Assembly: GCF_037440165.1 (NCBI RefSeq)
Contig: NZ_JBBIUQ010000005.1
Location: forward strand, 1 to 64,000
Reading direction: 5' to 3'
Length of the DNA stretch: 64,000 nucleotides
DNA from: Ignavibacterium sp037440165
Lineage (GTDB): Bacteria; Bacteroidota; Ignavibacteria; Ignavibacteriales; Ignavibacteriaceae
A model generated the notes under the pieces. The model saw nothing but the letters and a program-made list of their open reading frames with translations. It searched no databases and was not told the origin of the DNA. How positions within the stretch are numbered: position 1 is the stretch's first letter; each line of letters opens with the position of its first letter. Made by a program: the position numbers and the translations under genes. Shown here in pieces: positions 33,614-43,204 of this stretch.

Positions 33614-35701
33614 TTAATATCCGAAGAACATTGGTCGGTTATCAACAATATCAGCATCTTTTTTCATCTGCTCAAGCCATTCGTTAATAAATCTTGCTTT
33701 CTTCTCATTTAGTAAGGTCATTTTGATTGTTGACGCCTGAGCTGAATAAGCGTCTTTGTCGAAAGGAGTTTTCTTGGTTAATTTCATCACATAATAACCA
33801 CGCATCCCTTTGAATGGTTCTGTCATTTTACCTACTTCGAGTGATTGAGCTTTGTTAATGAATGCATAATCTCTTCCTAAATTCGGAATTGTTCCCTGTC
33901 CCGAAAAAGGACCTGTTTGCTGAATAGTTAGATCTGGTCTTATCTGGGGAATTTTGTACAAATCACCACCAGCTTTTGAATAAACATCTTTGGCAATTTT
34001 TTCAAGCTTTTCAAATTTCTTCTCACGAATGACTGCTGGTTTCATTGAGGTTTTAACTTCATCAAAAGGAGTATATCTTTCACCGAGAGCTTCTGCGATT
34101 TTAACAACAACATAGCCGCTTGGTGTTTTGAAAGGAGGACTAATTGTATTTACACTGTTTTCAAATGAATATTTAACAAGAAATTTATTAGGTCCGATTG
34201 CCGGCACAGAAACCGATTGCTCACTGAATAAAGGAGTTTCCCTAATTTCATAACCAGCTAATTTTGCTTCATCCTCAAAACCGTTTTTGTTTGCAAGATA
34301 TGAAAAGTCATTTGCCTGATTATAAACGCGGTCTTTTGTAGTTGCCGATTGCTTTACCTGAAGTGAAAGTCGTTCAACAACATATTTACTGTTAGTTTTT
34401 TCTGTTACATTGATAATATGATATCCATAAGAAGTCTTGACTGGTTTTTGAATTTCACCAATTTTGCCGTTGAATACAGCATCTTCAAATTCTTTAACCA
34501 TCATACCTTTTGTAAAATAGCCAAGGTCACCACCATTCTTACCACTTCCGGGATCAGCAGATAATTCCTTTGCAAGCTTTGCAAAATCTTCGCCAGCTAT
34601 TAGTTTCTGATAAACTTTATTTGCTTCTTCAAGATTTTTTTCATCACTTCCATATTGATTGATTAATATATGCGAAGCTCTTGCAAATTCATCTTTGCTG
34701 CTTAACTTTCCTAAAAATTTATAAAGTGTAAAACCTTGCGGTGAAGCAACAGGACCAACTACATCACCAAGGTTTGCACTGTTCAATAGTTTAAGTGCTT
34801 CTGGAGTAAAGTATTGAACTGAAAGTGTATCTCTTGAGTAAGGAATTTCTGAATAGATACCAACCATCTCCTTGAAGTCAGAACCTTCGTCCTTAATCTT
34901 TCTTAAAATATTTTCAAGATTTTTCTTTACAAGATTCGTATCATCTGCTGATGGAACATTTGGGAATAACACAAACTGAAGTTTTCTCTGAGGCGGCTGT
35001 TTGTAAAGATGAATGTTTTTATCATAATAATTTTTTAAGTCTGCATCGGCTACATTTATATCATTTTCCGGAATCGAATTAACATCAAACAAGACATAAT
35101 CAGCTTCCATTGAAATATTCTGGTCAATAAATTTTTGTTTTACCTCATCTTCAGTTACAACAATTCCGGCAAGTAAAAGACTTTGCAGTTTCTGAGTCAG
35201 CCGCTGTTGTCTTACAAACTCTTCTGCCTGAACGAGTGCTTCATTATTTCTGGGATCGAATATTGCCTGTTCATATAACTGACGATTAAAATTTCCAAGG
35301 GAATCAACAAAATTTTGTTTTAGAAAATCAGGCGGATTTTCACCTAATATTATTTCTTTTATTTCATCATCAGAAACTGTTATTCCAAATTTTTCAACTG
35401 CTTGTTCAATCAGAACCTGATTAACGATTGATTCCCAAACCTGTTCTCTAATCTGTTCAAGCTGACCTTCTTCAACATCCTGACCTGTCTGAGCTTTAAG
35501 ATTTTCAAGCTGTCGGTCTAAAGCTGTTTGGAATTCCTGATATGTAATTTCTTTACCATTGATTTTACCTAAATAATTTGTCTTTCCGCCAATAGCTTCA
35601 AGAACATTTGAATCAGAAATAACCATAAATAAAACAAAAAGAGCACCTACAGTAATTATGAATGCAGGAGCCAAGCTTCTCATTCTGGCCATCATTGGCA
35701 T
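33614..35701 (-). CDS. Membrane-anchored periplasmic peptidyl-prolyl isomerase (PpiD/SurA-like)
   Basis: A 695-residue foldase. An N-terminal membrane anchor (about 10-30) is followed by a SurA_N/PpiD chaperone region (about 40-185). A degenerate parvulin-like domain lies at about 230-335, and a classic PPIC parvulin domain at about 345-450 with ASHILI, GGDLGYFTKGMMVKEFE and YGYHIINV. A further C-terminal helical and parvulin-like part follows. Such proteins catalyse proline isomerisation and escort outer-membrane proteins in the periplasm. The start at 35701 gives MPMMARMRSLAP; the ATG at 35692 is an alternative. Its neighbours are a barrel protein downstream and a Crp/Fnr regulator divergently upstream. 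It has a likely promoter and a clear terminator, so it appears monocistronic. Confidence 0.92.
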   Translation of the reverse strand: MPMMARMRSLAPAFIITVGALFVLFMVISDSNVLEAIGGKTNYLGKINGKEITYQEFQTALDRQLENLKAQTGQDVEEGQLEQIREQVWESIVNQVLIEQAVEKFGITVSDDEIKEIILGENPPDFLKQNFVDSLGNFNRQLYEQAIFDPRNNEALVQAEEFVRQQRLTQKLQSLLLAGIVVTEDEVKQKFIDQNISMEADYVLFDVNSIPENDINVADADLKNYYDKNIHLYKQPPQRKLQFVLFPNVPSADDTNLVKKNLENILRKIKDEGSDFKEMVGIYSEIPYSRDTLSVQYFTPEALKLLNSANLGDVVGPVASPQGFTLYKFLGKLSSKDEFARASHILINQYGSDEKNLEEANKVYQKLIAGEDFAKLAKELSADPGSGKNGGDLGYFTKGMMVKEFEDAVFNGKIGEIQKPVKTSYGYHIINVTEKTNSKYVVERLSLQVKQSATTKDRVYNQANDFSYLANKNGFEDEAKLAGYEIRETPLFSEQSVSVPAIGPNKFLVKYSFENSVNTISPPFKTPSGYVVVKIAEALGERYTPFDEVKTSMKPAVIREKKFEKLEKIAKDVYSKAGGDLYKIPQIRPDLTIQQTGPFSGQGTIPNLGRDYAFINKAQSLEVGKMTEPFKGMRGYYVMKLTKKTPFDKDAYSAQASTIKMTLLNEKKARFINEWLEQMKKDADIVDNRPMFFGY

Positions 35702-35748
35702 AGTGAAATAATCTCCGAATTTTGTTAAAGTCTTTAATTTTAAGTGGC

Positions 35749-35779
35749 TAAAAATAGACTATAAGCGCTTAAAAAACAA
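35749..35779 (-). promoter_or_regulatory. Candidate promoter of the foldase gene
   Basis: On the minus strand, TTG (35779-35777), 20 bases, then TATTTTTA (35756-35749), one mismatch to TAnnTTTG, 47 bases before the start codon. A 10-bp perfect palindrome TAAGCGCTTA (35762-35771) lies inside the spacer and could be an operator. Confidence 0.4.
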
Positions 35780-35834
35780 TTAAATAAGTATACAGAAATT
35801 CAGATTATCATTAAATTCAGCAGAAATTAAAAGA

Positions 35835-35866
35835 TTTGATTTTATGCTGTTTCTCAACTAATTTTT
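35835..35866 (+). promoter_or_regulatory. Candidate promoter of the Crp/Fnr regulator gene
   Basis: TTTG at 35835-35838, 20 bases, then TAATTTTT at 35859-35866, one mismatch to TAnnTTTG. It ends 25 bases before the GTG start at 35892, in the divergent region shared with the foldase gene. Confidence 0.4.
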
Positions 35867-35891
35867 AATAAACAATTTTTAGGTAAACTGC

Positions 35892-36581
35892 GTGAACACA
35901 ACAAATAATGATTTTCTTAAAAACATACCGTTATTTTCAGAATTAGATGACGAACCCCTCCAAAAAATTTATAAATCTGGCTTAGTTCAGAACTTCAGAA
36001 AAAATTCTGTAATACTTTCTGAAGAAGACGCCGGTAGTGCAATGTTTTTTATTGTTGAAGGAAAGGTTAAAGTTTCCCGGTCGAGCGGAGACGGCAAAGA
36101 AGTAATATTAGCAATCCTGAATGATTCGGATTTTTTTGGAGAGATGGCAATTCTAGACGGTATGGCTCGTTCAGCAACTGTTACTGCAGTTGAGGATTCT
36201 AAGTTATTTATCATTCAGCGAGCAGAATTTTTGGAACTGCTCAGAAACTTTCCCGAAGTTTCAATTGCTTTGCTGCAGGAACTTTCGAGAAGACTTCGTG
36301 CAGCTACTATGAAAATTAAAGCTCTTTCTCTCAAAGACGCCGAAGGTAAAGTTGCCACTGTTCTGCTTCAGATTGCTGATGAGGTTGGAAAGATTAGACA
36401 AGGAATTGTTGAGATTGATGATTTACCTTATCAGCAGGAACTTGCAAATATGGCAGGAACATCGAGAGAGACAATTTCAAGAACTTTGCATTCATTTGCT
36501 AAAAAAGGAATGATTGAGCTTGAGGGTTCGAAAGTAAAAATATTGGATTACGAAAAATTCAAAGAATTATATGGTCAATAA
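35892..36581 (+). CDS. Crp/Fnr-family transcriptional regulator
   Basis: A 229-residue regulator with a cyclic-nucleotide-binding-type beta-barrel (about 15-125, with GEMAILDGMARSATVTAVED) and a C-terminal winged helix (about 150-225) whose recognition helix is within GTSRETISRTLHSFAKKG. It has no N-terminal cysteine cluster, so it is not an oxygen-sensing Fnr. The phosphate cassette reads FFGEMAILDGMARSAT, close to the cAMP-binding pattern, but the ligand is unproven. The start is a GTG with AGG eight bases upstream. The PHP phosphoesterase gene starts 3 bases after the stop, so they are probably cotranscribed. It may also act on the shared divergent region with the foldase gene. Confidence 0.92.
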   Translation: MNTTNNDFLKNIPLFSELDDEPLQKIYKSGLVQNFRKNSVILSEEDAGSAMFFIVEGKVKVSRSSGDGKEVILAILNDSDFFGEMAILDGMARSATVTAVEDSKLFIIQRAEFLELLRNFPEVSIALLQELSRRLRAATMKIKALSLKDAEGKVATVLLQIADEVGKIRQGIVEIDDLPYQQELANMAGTSRETISRTLHSFAKKGMIELEGSKVKILDYEKFKELYGQ

Positions 36582-36584
36582 ATA

Positions 36585-37415
36585 ATGATGAAAAAAGCTG
36601 ACCTACATATGCATACGAAGCATTCCGATGGATCTCATTCAACAGAAGAACTTATTCTGATGGCTAAAGAACGCGGATTGGAAATAATCAGCATTACTGA
36701 CCACGATAATATTTCTGCAATTAAAGAAGCGATAGAAATTGGTAAATTTTATGGAATCGAAGTAATTCCTGGTTTGGAAATCAGTTCAGACATCAGAGAT
36801 CACGAGGTTCATATACTAGCTTACTTTTTCGATCCTGATAGCAAAGAACTAGAAGAATATCTGAAATTTTTCAGAGCAGAGAGAATAAAAAGAGCAACTC
36901 GCATTATTGGAAAACTTAACTTGCTTGGCTTTTCAATTACAATCGAAGATGTTTTGGAACAAGCTGGTGATTCAGCAGTTGGAAGACCTCATATTGCTCA
37001 GGTAATGGTACAAAGACAAATTGTTTCAAACTATTTTGAAGCTTTTTATAAATTCATCGGGAATGGATGTCCCGCTTACGAAAAGAAAATTCATCTATCA
37101 CCTAAAAGTGCATTCAAGATTATCAATGATTCCGGTGGATTATCATTTATCGCACATCCCAATAATATGCCTGATGTAATATTGAAAGAATTAATTGAAT
37201 CTGGTGTAGATGGAATAGAAGTTATTCATCCATCGCATCTTCCAAATCAGGTTAAACACTTTAAGGGAATTGTTAGTGAATTCTTTTTACTTGAAAGCGG
37301 AGGTTCAGATTTTCACGGAGGAGATCGAAACGATTACGCAAACTTTGGTAAGTATTATACGAATTCACTTAAAGTTGATGCAATGAGAAATCATTTATTA
37401 AGAAATACGGCATAG
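36585..37415 (+). CDS. PHP-domain phosphoesterase
   Basis: A 276-residue protein of the PHP superfamily, YciV/TrpH-like (RNase AM / 3',5'-nucleoside bisphosphate phosphatase group). Metal-binding motifs include DLHMHTKHSDG at 6-16, ITDHDNISA near 37-45, LEISSDIRDHEVHILAYFF near 64-82, FIAHPNN and the C-terminal GGSDFHGG. In characterised members this fold hydrolyses nucleoside bisphosphates or trims RNA 5' ends; the exact substrate is not certain. Two adjacent ATGs (36585 and 36588) are possible starts. It sits between a Crp/Fnr gene (3-base gap) and ribH (2-base gap). Confidence 0.9.
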   Translation: MMKKADLHMHTKHSDGSHSTEELILMAKERGLEIISITDHDNISAIKEAIEIGKFYGIEVIPGLEISSDIRDHEVHILAYFFDPDSKELEEYLKFFRAERIKRATRIIGKLNLLGFSITIEDVLEQAGDSAVGRPHIAQVMVQRQIVSNYFEAFYKFIGNGCPAYEKKIHLSPKSAFKIINDSGGLSFIAHPNNMPDVILKELIESGVDGIEVIHPSHLPNQVKHFKGIVSEFFLLESGGSDFHGGDRNDYANFGKYYTNSLKVDAMRNHLLRNTA

Positions 37416-37417
37416 CT

Positions 37418-37879
37418 ATGAAAGTTATTGAGGGAAAATACTCAGCAACTGGAAAAAAATTTGCAATCATATTAAGCCGGTTTAATGAATACATCGGCGA
37501 GAATTTATTGAAAGGTGCAATCGATTGTTTTGAAAAGCACGGTGTAAGCAGAGACAATATTGATGTAGTTAAAGTTCCAGGTGCATTTGAAATTCCAGTG
37601 ACAGCAGATAAACTTGCATCTTCGAAAAAATATTCTGCAATTGTTTGTCTTGGAGTAATTATAAGAGGTGCAACTCCTCACTTTGAATATGTTGCTTCAG
37701 CAGCAAGCAATGGAATAGCTCAGGTTGGAATTAAACATTGTCTGCCTGTTGTATTTGGAGTCCTCACGACTGATACAATTGAGCAATCTATTGAACGTGC
37801 GGGAACTAAAGTCGGTAACAAAGGCTGGGATGCGGCATTAACTGCTATTGAAATGTCAGATTTATTCAAACAACTTTAG
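37418..37879 (+). CDS. ribH: 6,7-Dimethyl-8-ribityllumazine synthase
   Basis: A 153-residue lumazine synthase that condenses the ribityl-pyrimidine with dihydroxybutanone phosphate, the penultimate step of riboflavin synthesis, usually as a large icosahedral or pentameric assembly. Diagnostic segments include ILSRFNEYIGENLLKGA, VPGAFEIPVTADKL, CLGVIIRGATPHFEYV and VVFGVLTTDTIEQSIERAG, followed by NKGWDAALTAIEM. It starts 2 bases after the PHP gene. Other rib genes are not nearby, and no FMN riboswitch is seen upstream. Confidence 0.97.
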   Translation: MKVIEGKYSATGKKFAIILSRFNEYIGENLLKGAIDCFEKHGVSRDNIDVVKVPGAFEIPVTADKLASSKKYSAIVCLGVIIRGATPHFEYVASAASNGIAQVGIKHCLPVVFGVLTTDTIEQSIERAGTKVGNKGWDAALTAIEMSDLFKQL

Positions 37880-37987
37880 GGGAAATTTTATCGCTTCAAT
37901 TTTCTACCTTCTATTTTATTTTTACTCAACAATTATCGGATTCAAATCGCACCTTGTTACTGCTCTAACAAATAAAGGTAACCAAAA

Positions 37988-40222
37988 ATGAAGACAATCA
38001 TTTTTTCTTTGATTTTATTTTTCGCCGCTCAGGTATTTCCTCAGATTTTTACTGATTGGAAAAATTATTCTGATATGAAAAACATTAAAAGCGTTATTGC
38101 CTCCGGTGATGAACTTTGGGCTGCTTCAACAGGTGGAGCTTTCAGTTATAATTTTTCTATTTCAGAATACAAAACTTTCAGCAAAGCTGAGGGTTTATTC
38201 GGAACCAATATTAATGCAGTAACGATTGATAATTACGGAAAAATCTGGTTTGGAAGTGATAATGGTCTGATTGATGTTTATAATCCTGAAACTAATTCTT
38301 TCAGTACAATCAGGGATATTTTTAATTCTGACAAAATCAATAAAGGCATAAACAGCTTTGTAGTTAAGGGTGATACAATTTTCGCAGCAACCGATTTCGG
38401 AATTTCGCTGATTGATTCAAAATCATTCTTTTTTTACGATACATATTTTAAGTTTGGAACATTTTCTTCCAACATAAAAGTAAATAAAATCTATCTCAGT
38501 AATCTGCTTTATGTTGCTACTGAATCAGGTGTTGCAATTCAAAAACCAGGGACAACAAATCTTTCGGCACCAGAATCGTGGGATGTATTTAGTCTTTCTA
38601 ATGGTCTTCCATCTCTTAAAATTTCGGATGTAACTATTTTCGATGGAAAAATTATTGCTGCGTCAGACAAAGGTATTTCGGTATTTGATGAAGCAAATTC
38701 AGTGTGGAGTTCTTTTATTCCATCATTAAATAATACAGCAATCATAAATCTTCTTGTTGTTCAGGATAAACTTTACTTTATTTCCTCAACTAAACTCTAT
38801 GAATATTCAATTTCAACTCTTAATGAATTATATACCTCAAATTCAGAGTTAAGAAATCTTTTCTATTCATCTTCCCAAGGAATAATTATCGCTACATCCA
38901 ACGGTGTTTTGACTTTCAATGATAACAAAACATATTTTCCGAATGGACCCGTTGCAAATCAATTTCCTCAATTATCCGTGGATAACAACGGTGTTCTCTG
39001 GGCTTCAACAGGGAACGATGTCACAGGAAAAGGTATCCAGAAATTTGATGGAAATATCTGGACTAACTATACTATTTCTGAATATCCGGAACTACTTACT
39101 AATTCTTTTTATTCTATTTATGCAGCACCAGATGGAAAAATATTTTCCGGAAACTGGGGAAAAGGTTTTGTCAGGATTGATGGAAATAAAATCACAAGAT
39201 TCGACGCTTCAAACACTCCGATAGTTGGTATTCCTGGTGATGGAAATTTTGTTGTAATAACCAGACTTGCCTATGATTCCAAAAATAATTTATGGATTTT
39301 GAATTACGATGCTGGTGATAAGAACAACTTAGCAATGTTAACAGCAGATAGCAGCTGGCACCTGTTTCAAATTCCTGCTCAGCAGAATATCGTCGTTTCA
39401 AAAAATGCAAATCTTGTAATTGATCAATATGATACCAAATGGTTTAATTCGCTTGGAAATACTGTTGCCCTTTTTTACTTCAATGAAAATAAGACTTACC
39501 AAAATTCAGCAGATGATAAAAGCGGAATTATAACTACTTCGAACGGATTGAACAGTAATGATATAACCGCAATTCAGGTTGATAAAAGAGGAGATGTTTG
39601 GATTGGTTCAAATCGGGGTGTTAACATTATTACCAACACATCATCAATAATCAATAATACAAGTCCTCAATTAAGAATCTCAAATGTGTTCGCATTAAGA
39701 CAGCAAGTTATATCAGCAATTGCCGTTGATCCATTAAACCAAAAATGGATTGGAACAAGCGAAGGATTGATTTTAGTAAGTTCGGATGGTCTGAGAGTTC
39801 TGGCTAATCTTAATTCAAAAAACTCTCCTCTGCTTGATGACAGAATTGAAAGTCTTGCAATTGATGATAAAACAGGAAAAGTTTTTGTGGGAACTAAATT
39901 CGGATTAAACATATTTGAAACGCCCGCAATAAAACCGGTTGATAGTTTTTCTGAATTATCAATATATCCAAGTCCTTTCGTTATCTCCGATGGAAGTCAG
40001 CTCACCACAATTGATGGACTGATTCGAGATAGTGAAATAAAAATTTTAACAATCTCAGGAAAGCTGGTAAGAAAACTTGAAACGCCCGGCGGCAGAGTTG
40101 CCTATTGGGATGGCAAAGACGATGATGGAAATCTTGTTAACTCCGGAATTTATATTGTTGTTGCATCAGACAGAGAAGCAAACAGCGTTCAAACTGGAAA
40201 GATTGCAATATTAAGAAAATAG
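37988..40222 (+). CDS. Secreted two-component-regulator-type beta-propeller with T9SS sorting domain
   Basis: A 744-residue exported protein. Signal peptide MKTIIFSLILFFAAQVFPQ is followed by about 640 residues of propeller repeats of the Reg_prop kind, with recurring IWFGSDNGLIDVY, LWASTGND, VWIGSNRGVNII and KWIGTSEGLILVS signatures. The C-terminus is a T9SS-type domain beginning LSIYPSPFVISDG and ending GKIAILRK, with FlgD-like WDGKDDDGNLVNSGIYIVV. Unlike hybrid two-component sensors with this propeller, no kinase part is present; the protein is secreted. In Bacteroidetes similar proteins include PorZ, a T9SS-associated surface protein, so a T9SS accessory role is possible but unproven. It precedes an ABC-F gene by 6 bases. 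Confidence 0.88.
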   Translation: MKTIIFSLILFFAAQVFPQIFTDWKNYSDMKNIKSVIASGDELWAASTGGAFSYNFSISEYKTFSKAEGLFGTNINAVTIDNYGKIWFGSDNGLIDVYNPETNSFSTIRDIFNSDKINKGINSFVVKGDTIFAATDFGISLIDSKSFFFYDTYFKFGTFSSNIKVNKIYLSNLLYVATESGVAIQKPGTTNLSAPESWDVFSLSNGLPSLKISDVTIFDGKIIAASDKGISVFDEANSVWSSFIPSLNNTAIINLLVVQDKLYFISSTKLYEYSISTLNELYTSNSELRNLFYSSSQGIIIATSNGVLTFNDNKTYFPNGPVANQFPQLSVDNNGVLWASTGNDVTGKGIQKFDGNIWTNYTISEYPELLTNSFYSIYAAPDGKIFSGNWGKGFVRIDGNKITRFDASNTPIVGIPGDGNFVVITRLAYDSKNNLWILNYDAGDKNNLAMLTADSSWHLFQIPAQQNIVVSKNANLVIDQYDTKWFNSLGNTVALFYFNENKTYQNSADDKSGIITTSNGLNSNDITAIQVDKRGDVWIGSNRGVNIITNTSSIINNTSPQLRISNVFALRQQVISAIAVDPLNQKWIGTSEGLILVSSDGLRVLANLNSKNSPLLDDRIESLAIDDKTGKVFVGTKFGLNIFETPAIKPVDSFSELSIYPSPFVISDGSQLTTIDGLIRDSEIKILTISGKLVRKLETPGGRVAYWDGKDDDGNLVNSGIYIVVASDREANSVQTGKIAILRK

Positions 40223-40228
40223 TTTCGT

Positions 40229-42196
40229 ATGATTGATCTGAAAAATGTTTCTCTTCAGTTTAATGGCAAATATCTTTTTAACGATGTAAACTATCGTATT
40301 TCTTCAGGCGATAAAATTTCTTTAGTTGGTGCGAATGGTACGGGCAAATCTTCTCTGCTAAAGATTATTACTGGAGAAATTGAACCGGAAAGTGGAACTG
40401 TTCAGCGTCAGAAAAATATTTCGATTGGCTACTTACCTCAGGAAAATGTAACTCACTCAAATAAAACTCTTCTGGAAGAAGCGACATCAGCACTGAGCGA
40501 TATAGTTAAGCTTCAGCAAAAAGAAGCAGGGCTTCAGAAAGAACTTTCAAAAGAAAATATATCTGACGATGAACGCGATGATCTCATTCATCAGCTTGGT
40601 GAAGTTCATCTGCGATTAGTGGAATTGGATTCTTATTCTGCAAGTTCAAGAGTTGAAAAAATATTAAAAGGTCTTGGTTTTGAAGAAGAAGATTTTGACA
40701 GACTTACAGAAACTTTTTCCGGCGGATGGCAAATGCGAATTGCTCTTGCTAAAATTTTAATTTCACAAAATGATATTCTGCTTCTTGACGAGCCCACAAA
40801 TCATCTTGATATAGATTCTCTCAATTGGTTAATCAGTTTTCTTAAATCCTATCGTGGTGCATTGGTTGTTGTTTCTCACGACAAAAATTTTATTAATCAG
40901 GTTACCGACAAAACACTAGAAATCTACTTTGGTAAATTTTATACCTTCAAAGGTGACTATGATTCTTATTTAAGATTTAAGGAAGAGAGAGATGCACAGG
41001 CAATTCATCAGTATGAACTTCAGCAAAAGAAGATAAAAGAAACAGAGAGATTTATTGAGCGTTTTAGATATAAAGCAACCAAGGCACGGCAGGTTCAAAG
41101 CAGAATAAAACAGCTTGAAAAACTTGATTTGATTGAATTGCCTGAAATAAAAAATGAAATTGATATAAAATTTCCTCAACCTGCACAGAGTGGAAGAATT
41201 CCGATTCAGCTTGAAAAAGTATCAAAAAGTTATAGTGATAAATCAGTTCTTCAAAACATTGATTTAAGTATTGAACGAGGAGATAAGATTGCTTTAGTTG
41301 GTCCGAACGGTGCAGGCAAAACTACTCTTGCAAAAATAATTGCAGGCGTTTTGCAGCACGACTCAGGCGAGAGAATTGTTGGACACAATACTTTTATCTC
41401 ATATTATGCTCAGGATGTTGCAGACAATCTTGATCCTGAACTCGATGTTCTGGATTCGGTCTATGGAATAAATGAAGAGAAGACTGTTGGTGAGCTTCGT
41501 TCACTGCTTGGTTCATTTCTTTTCACTGGTGATGATGTATTCAAAAAAGTTGGTGTTCTTTCCGGCGGTGAAAAAAGTCGTGTTGCTCTTTGTAAAATTC
41601 TTCTCACAAAAGCTAATCTTATAATACTCGACGAGCCAACAAACCATCTGGATATTAGCTCAAAAAAAATACTGCAGAAAGCCATGGTAGATTTTCCTGG
41701 CTCACTTGTTATCGTTTCGCACGATGTTGATTTCTTAAGACCAATTATTAATAAAGTACTTGATATAAGAAAAACCGGATTAAAATTTTATCCCGGTGAT
41801 ATTGATTATTATCTGTTCAAGAGAAAAGAATTAACTGAAACAGAAAAGAGTGTCTCTGGTATTTCTGAAAAATTGCAGGAAAAAAATTTTAACAATGATT
41901 CCATTTCCCGTAAAGAACAGAAAAGATTAGAAGCTGAATTACGACAGAAAAAATATCAGGCGACTAAAAATCTAACTAAAGAAATAGAAAGAATTGAAAA
42001 ACAAATTTCTCTGCTTGAAGATGAACAAAAAGTTCTGCAGAGTAAACTTGCTGATTCGGAGTTTTATAATAATCCCGAAGAAGTAAAGCTAACAAACAAA
42101 AGATTTAAGGAAATTGAGAAAGAACTTGAAGAGTTACTTCAAAATTGGGAATTAAAAACCGAAGAACTGAATAACATACTTAATCAGTTCAATTAA
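40229..42196 (+). CDS. ABC-F family ATP-binding protein
   Basis: A 655-residue ABC-F ATPase (Uup/EttA/YkpA group): two ABC domains in one chain without membrane segments. Walker A motifs are GANGTGKSS near 36-44 and GPNGAGKTT near 354-362. Signature motifs are TFSGGWQMRIALAKIL and LSGGEKSRVALCKIL, each followed by LLDEPTNHLDI or IILDEPTNHLDI. The interdomain linker (about 245-320) is basic, as in ribosome-binding members, and a charged C-terminal coiled coil covers about 545-655. ABC-F proteins act on stalled or initiating ribosomes; the Uup-like C-terminal extension may bind nucleic acid. The 3' end overlaps the convergent ROK gene by four bases. Confidence 0.94.
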   Translation: MIDLKNVSLQFNGKYLFNDVNYRISSGDKISLVGANGTGKSSLLKIITGEIEPESGTVQRQKNISIGYLPQENVTHSNKTLLEEATSALSDIVKLQQKEAGLQKELSKENISDDERDDLIHQLGEVHLRLVELDSYSASSRVEKILKGLGFEEEDFDRLTETFSGGWQMRIALAKILISQNDILLLDEPTNHLDIDSLNWLISFLKSYRGALVVVSHDKNFINQVTDKTLEIYFGKFYTFKGDYDSYLRFKEERDAQAIHQYELQQKKIKETERFIERFRYKATKARQVQSRIKQLEKLDLIELPEIKNEIDIKFPQPAQSGRIPIQLEKVSKSYSDKSVLQNIDLSIERGDKIALVGPNGAGKTTLAKIIAGVLQHDSGERIVGHNTFISYYAQDVADNLDPELDVLDSVYGINEEKTVGELRSLLGSFLFTGDDVFKKVGVLSGGEKSRVALCKILLTKANLIILDEPTNHLDISSKKILQKAMVDFPGSLVIVSHDVDFLRPIINKVLDIRKTGLKFYPGDIDYYLFKRKELTETEKSVSGISEKLQEKNFNNDSISRKEQKRLEAELRQKKYQATKNLTKEIERIEKQISLLEDEQKVLQSKLADSEFYNNPEEVKLTNKRFKEIEKELEELLQNWELKTEELNNILNQFN

Positions 42197-43170
42197 ACTT
42201 CAACGCCCAAAAATTCTTTAGTCAATGCTATTCCTCCATAAATCGCAGCATCATCGCCCAATTTCGATTGTATAATTTTTAATTTCTTTGATGAATCTTC
42301 CAAAGCGTATTTATAGAACTCCTCTTTAATAAGCGGAATATAGAATTTCCCCAAAGCTTCAATCACACCGCCTCCTAAAACAATTAAATCGAAGTTCATT
42401 AGATTTTGAATTCCTGAAAGAACCTGTCCTGTAATTTGTGCTGCTTCTTTCATTCTATTTAAAACTACTTTATCTCCATTTTGAACAGCATTCAGCAGTG
42501 ATTTACTTTTAATTCGTTCATTAGCTTTTATTTGTTTTTCAAGAAGACTTTTCTTCTTTTCTTTTTTAACATCTCTAATAATGTTATTAACAATTGCAGT
42601 TCTGCTGGCAAGAGCTTCAAAACAACCTTTTCTTCCACAACCGCAATTAGGACCGTTTTTGTCAACGAGAATATGTCCAATTTCACCGGCTACAAAATTT
42701 GAACCTCTGTATATCTCACCATTGATAATTACGCCGCCGCCAATTCCTGTTCCAATAAAAACTGCAAGAATATTTTTTGCGTTCTTCCCTACTCCAAAAT
42801 GTTTAATCCCGAGTGCTCCGAGATTTACATCGTTTTCAATTAACACTTTGTAAGGCAGAAGCTTTTCAAGTTCAGATTTAATATTAAAATTTTTAATTCC
42901 GAGGTTTGGGGCAATACCTATTATTCCCGAATAAGGATTAACCGAGCCGGGAACACCTAAACATACAGAAACAATTTGTGAATGAGTTAAACCAACATCA
43001 TCTACTAAAGTTTTAACTAACGATGCAATATCTTTCACATAATCTTTTGGAGTTTTATCCAGATCTGTTGAGATTTTGGCACGGGAAATAATTCCCTTTG
43101 AAGAATTTATAAACGATGCGAGCATTTTAGTTCCGCCCATATCAACACTGATAATGTATTTTTCTTCCAA
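42193..43170 (-). CDS. ROK-family sugar kinase (glucokinase-like)
   Basis: A 325-residue ROK protein. The ATP-binding start is SVDMGGTKMLASF, the sugar-binding region IENDVNLGALG, and the ROK signature GTGIGGGVIINGEIYRGSNF is followed by GEIGHILVDK. The zinc motif CGCGRKGCFEALAS is complete. There is no N-terminal helix-turn-helix, so it is an enzyme rather than a NagC-type repressor. Glucokinase is the most likely activity; fructokinase or N-acetylhexosamine kinase cannot be excluded. The start is a TTG at 43170, supported by GGAG five bases upstream and the absence of any nearby ATG. A candidate promoter lies 34 bases further up. Confidence 0.92.
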   Translation of the reverse strand: MEEKYIISVDMGGTKMLASFINSSKGIISRAKISTDLDKTPKDYVKDIASLVKTLVDDVGLTHSQIVSVCLGVPGSVNPYSGIIGIAPNLGIKNFNIKSELEKLLPYKVLIENDVNLGALGIKHFGVGKNAKNILAVFIGTGIGGGVIINGEIYRGSNFVAGEIGHILVDKNGPNCGCGRKGCFEALASRTAIVNNIIRDVKKEKKKSLLEKQIKANERIKSKSLLNAVQNGDKVVLNRMKEAAQITGQVLSGIQNLMNFDLIVLGGGVIEALGKFYIPLIKEEFYKYALEDSSKKLKIIQSKLGDDAAIYGGIALTKEFLGVEV

Positions 43171-43204
43171 TGTCTCTCCGGAAATTTTATTATGATTTGC
43201 ATCG

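Noticed and set aside
37954..37971. TTGTTA / TAACAA hairpin before the propeller gene
   Set aside because: Six A/T-rich pairs just upstream of the start with no tail; not distinguishable from chance.
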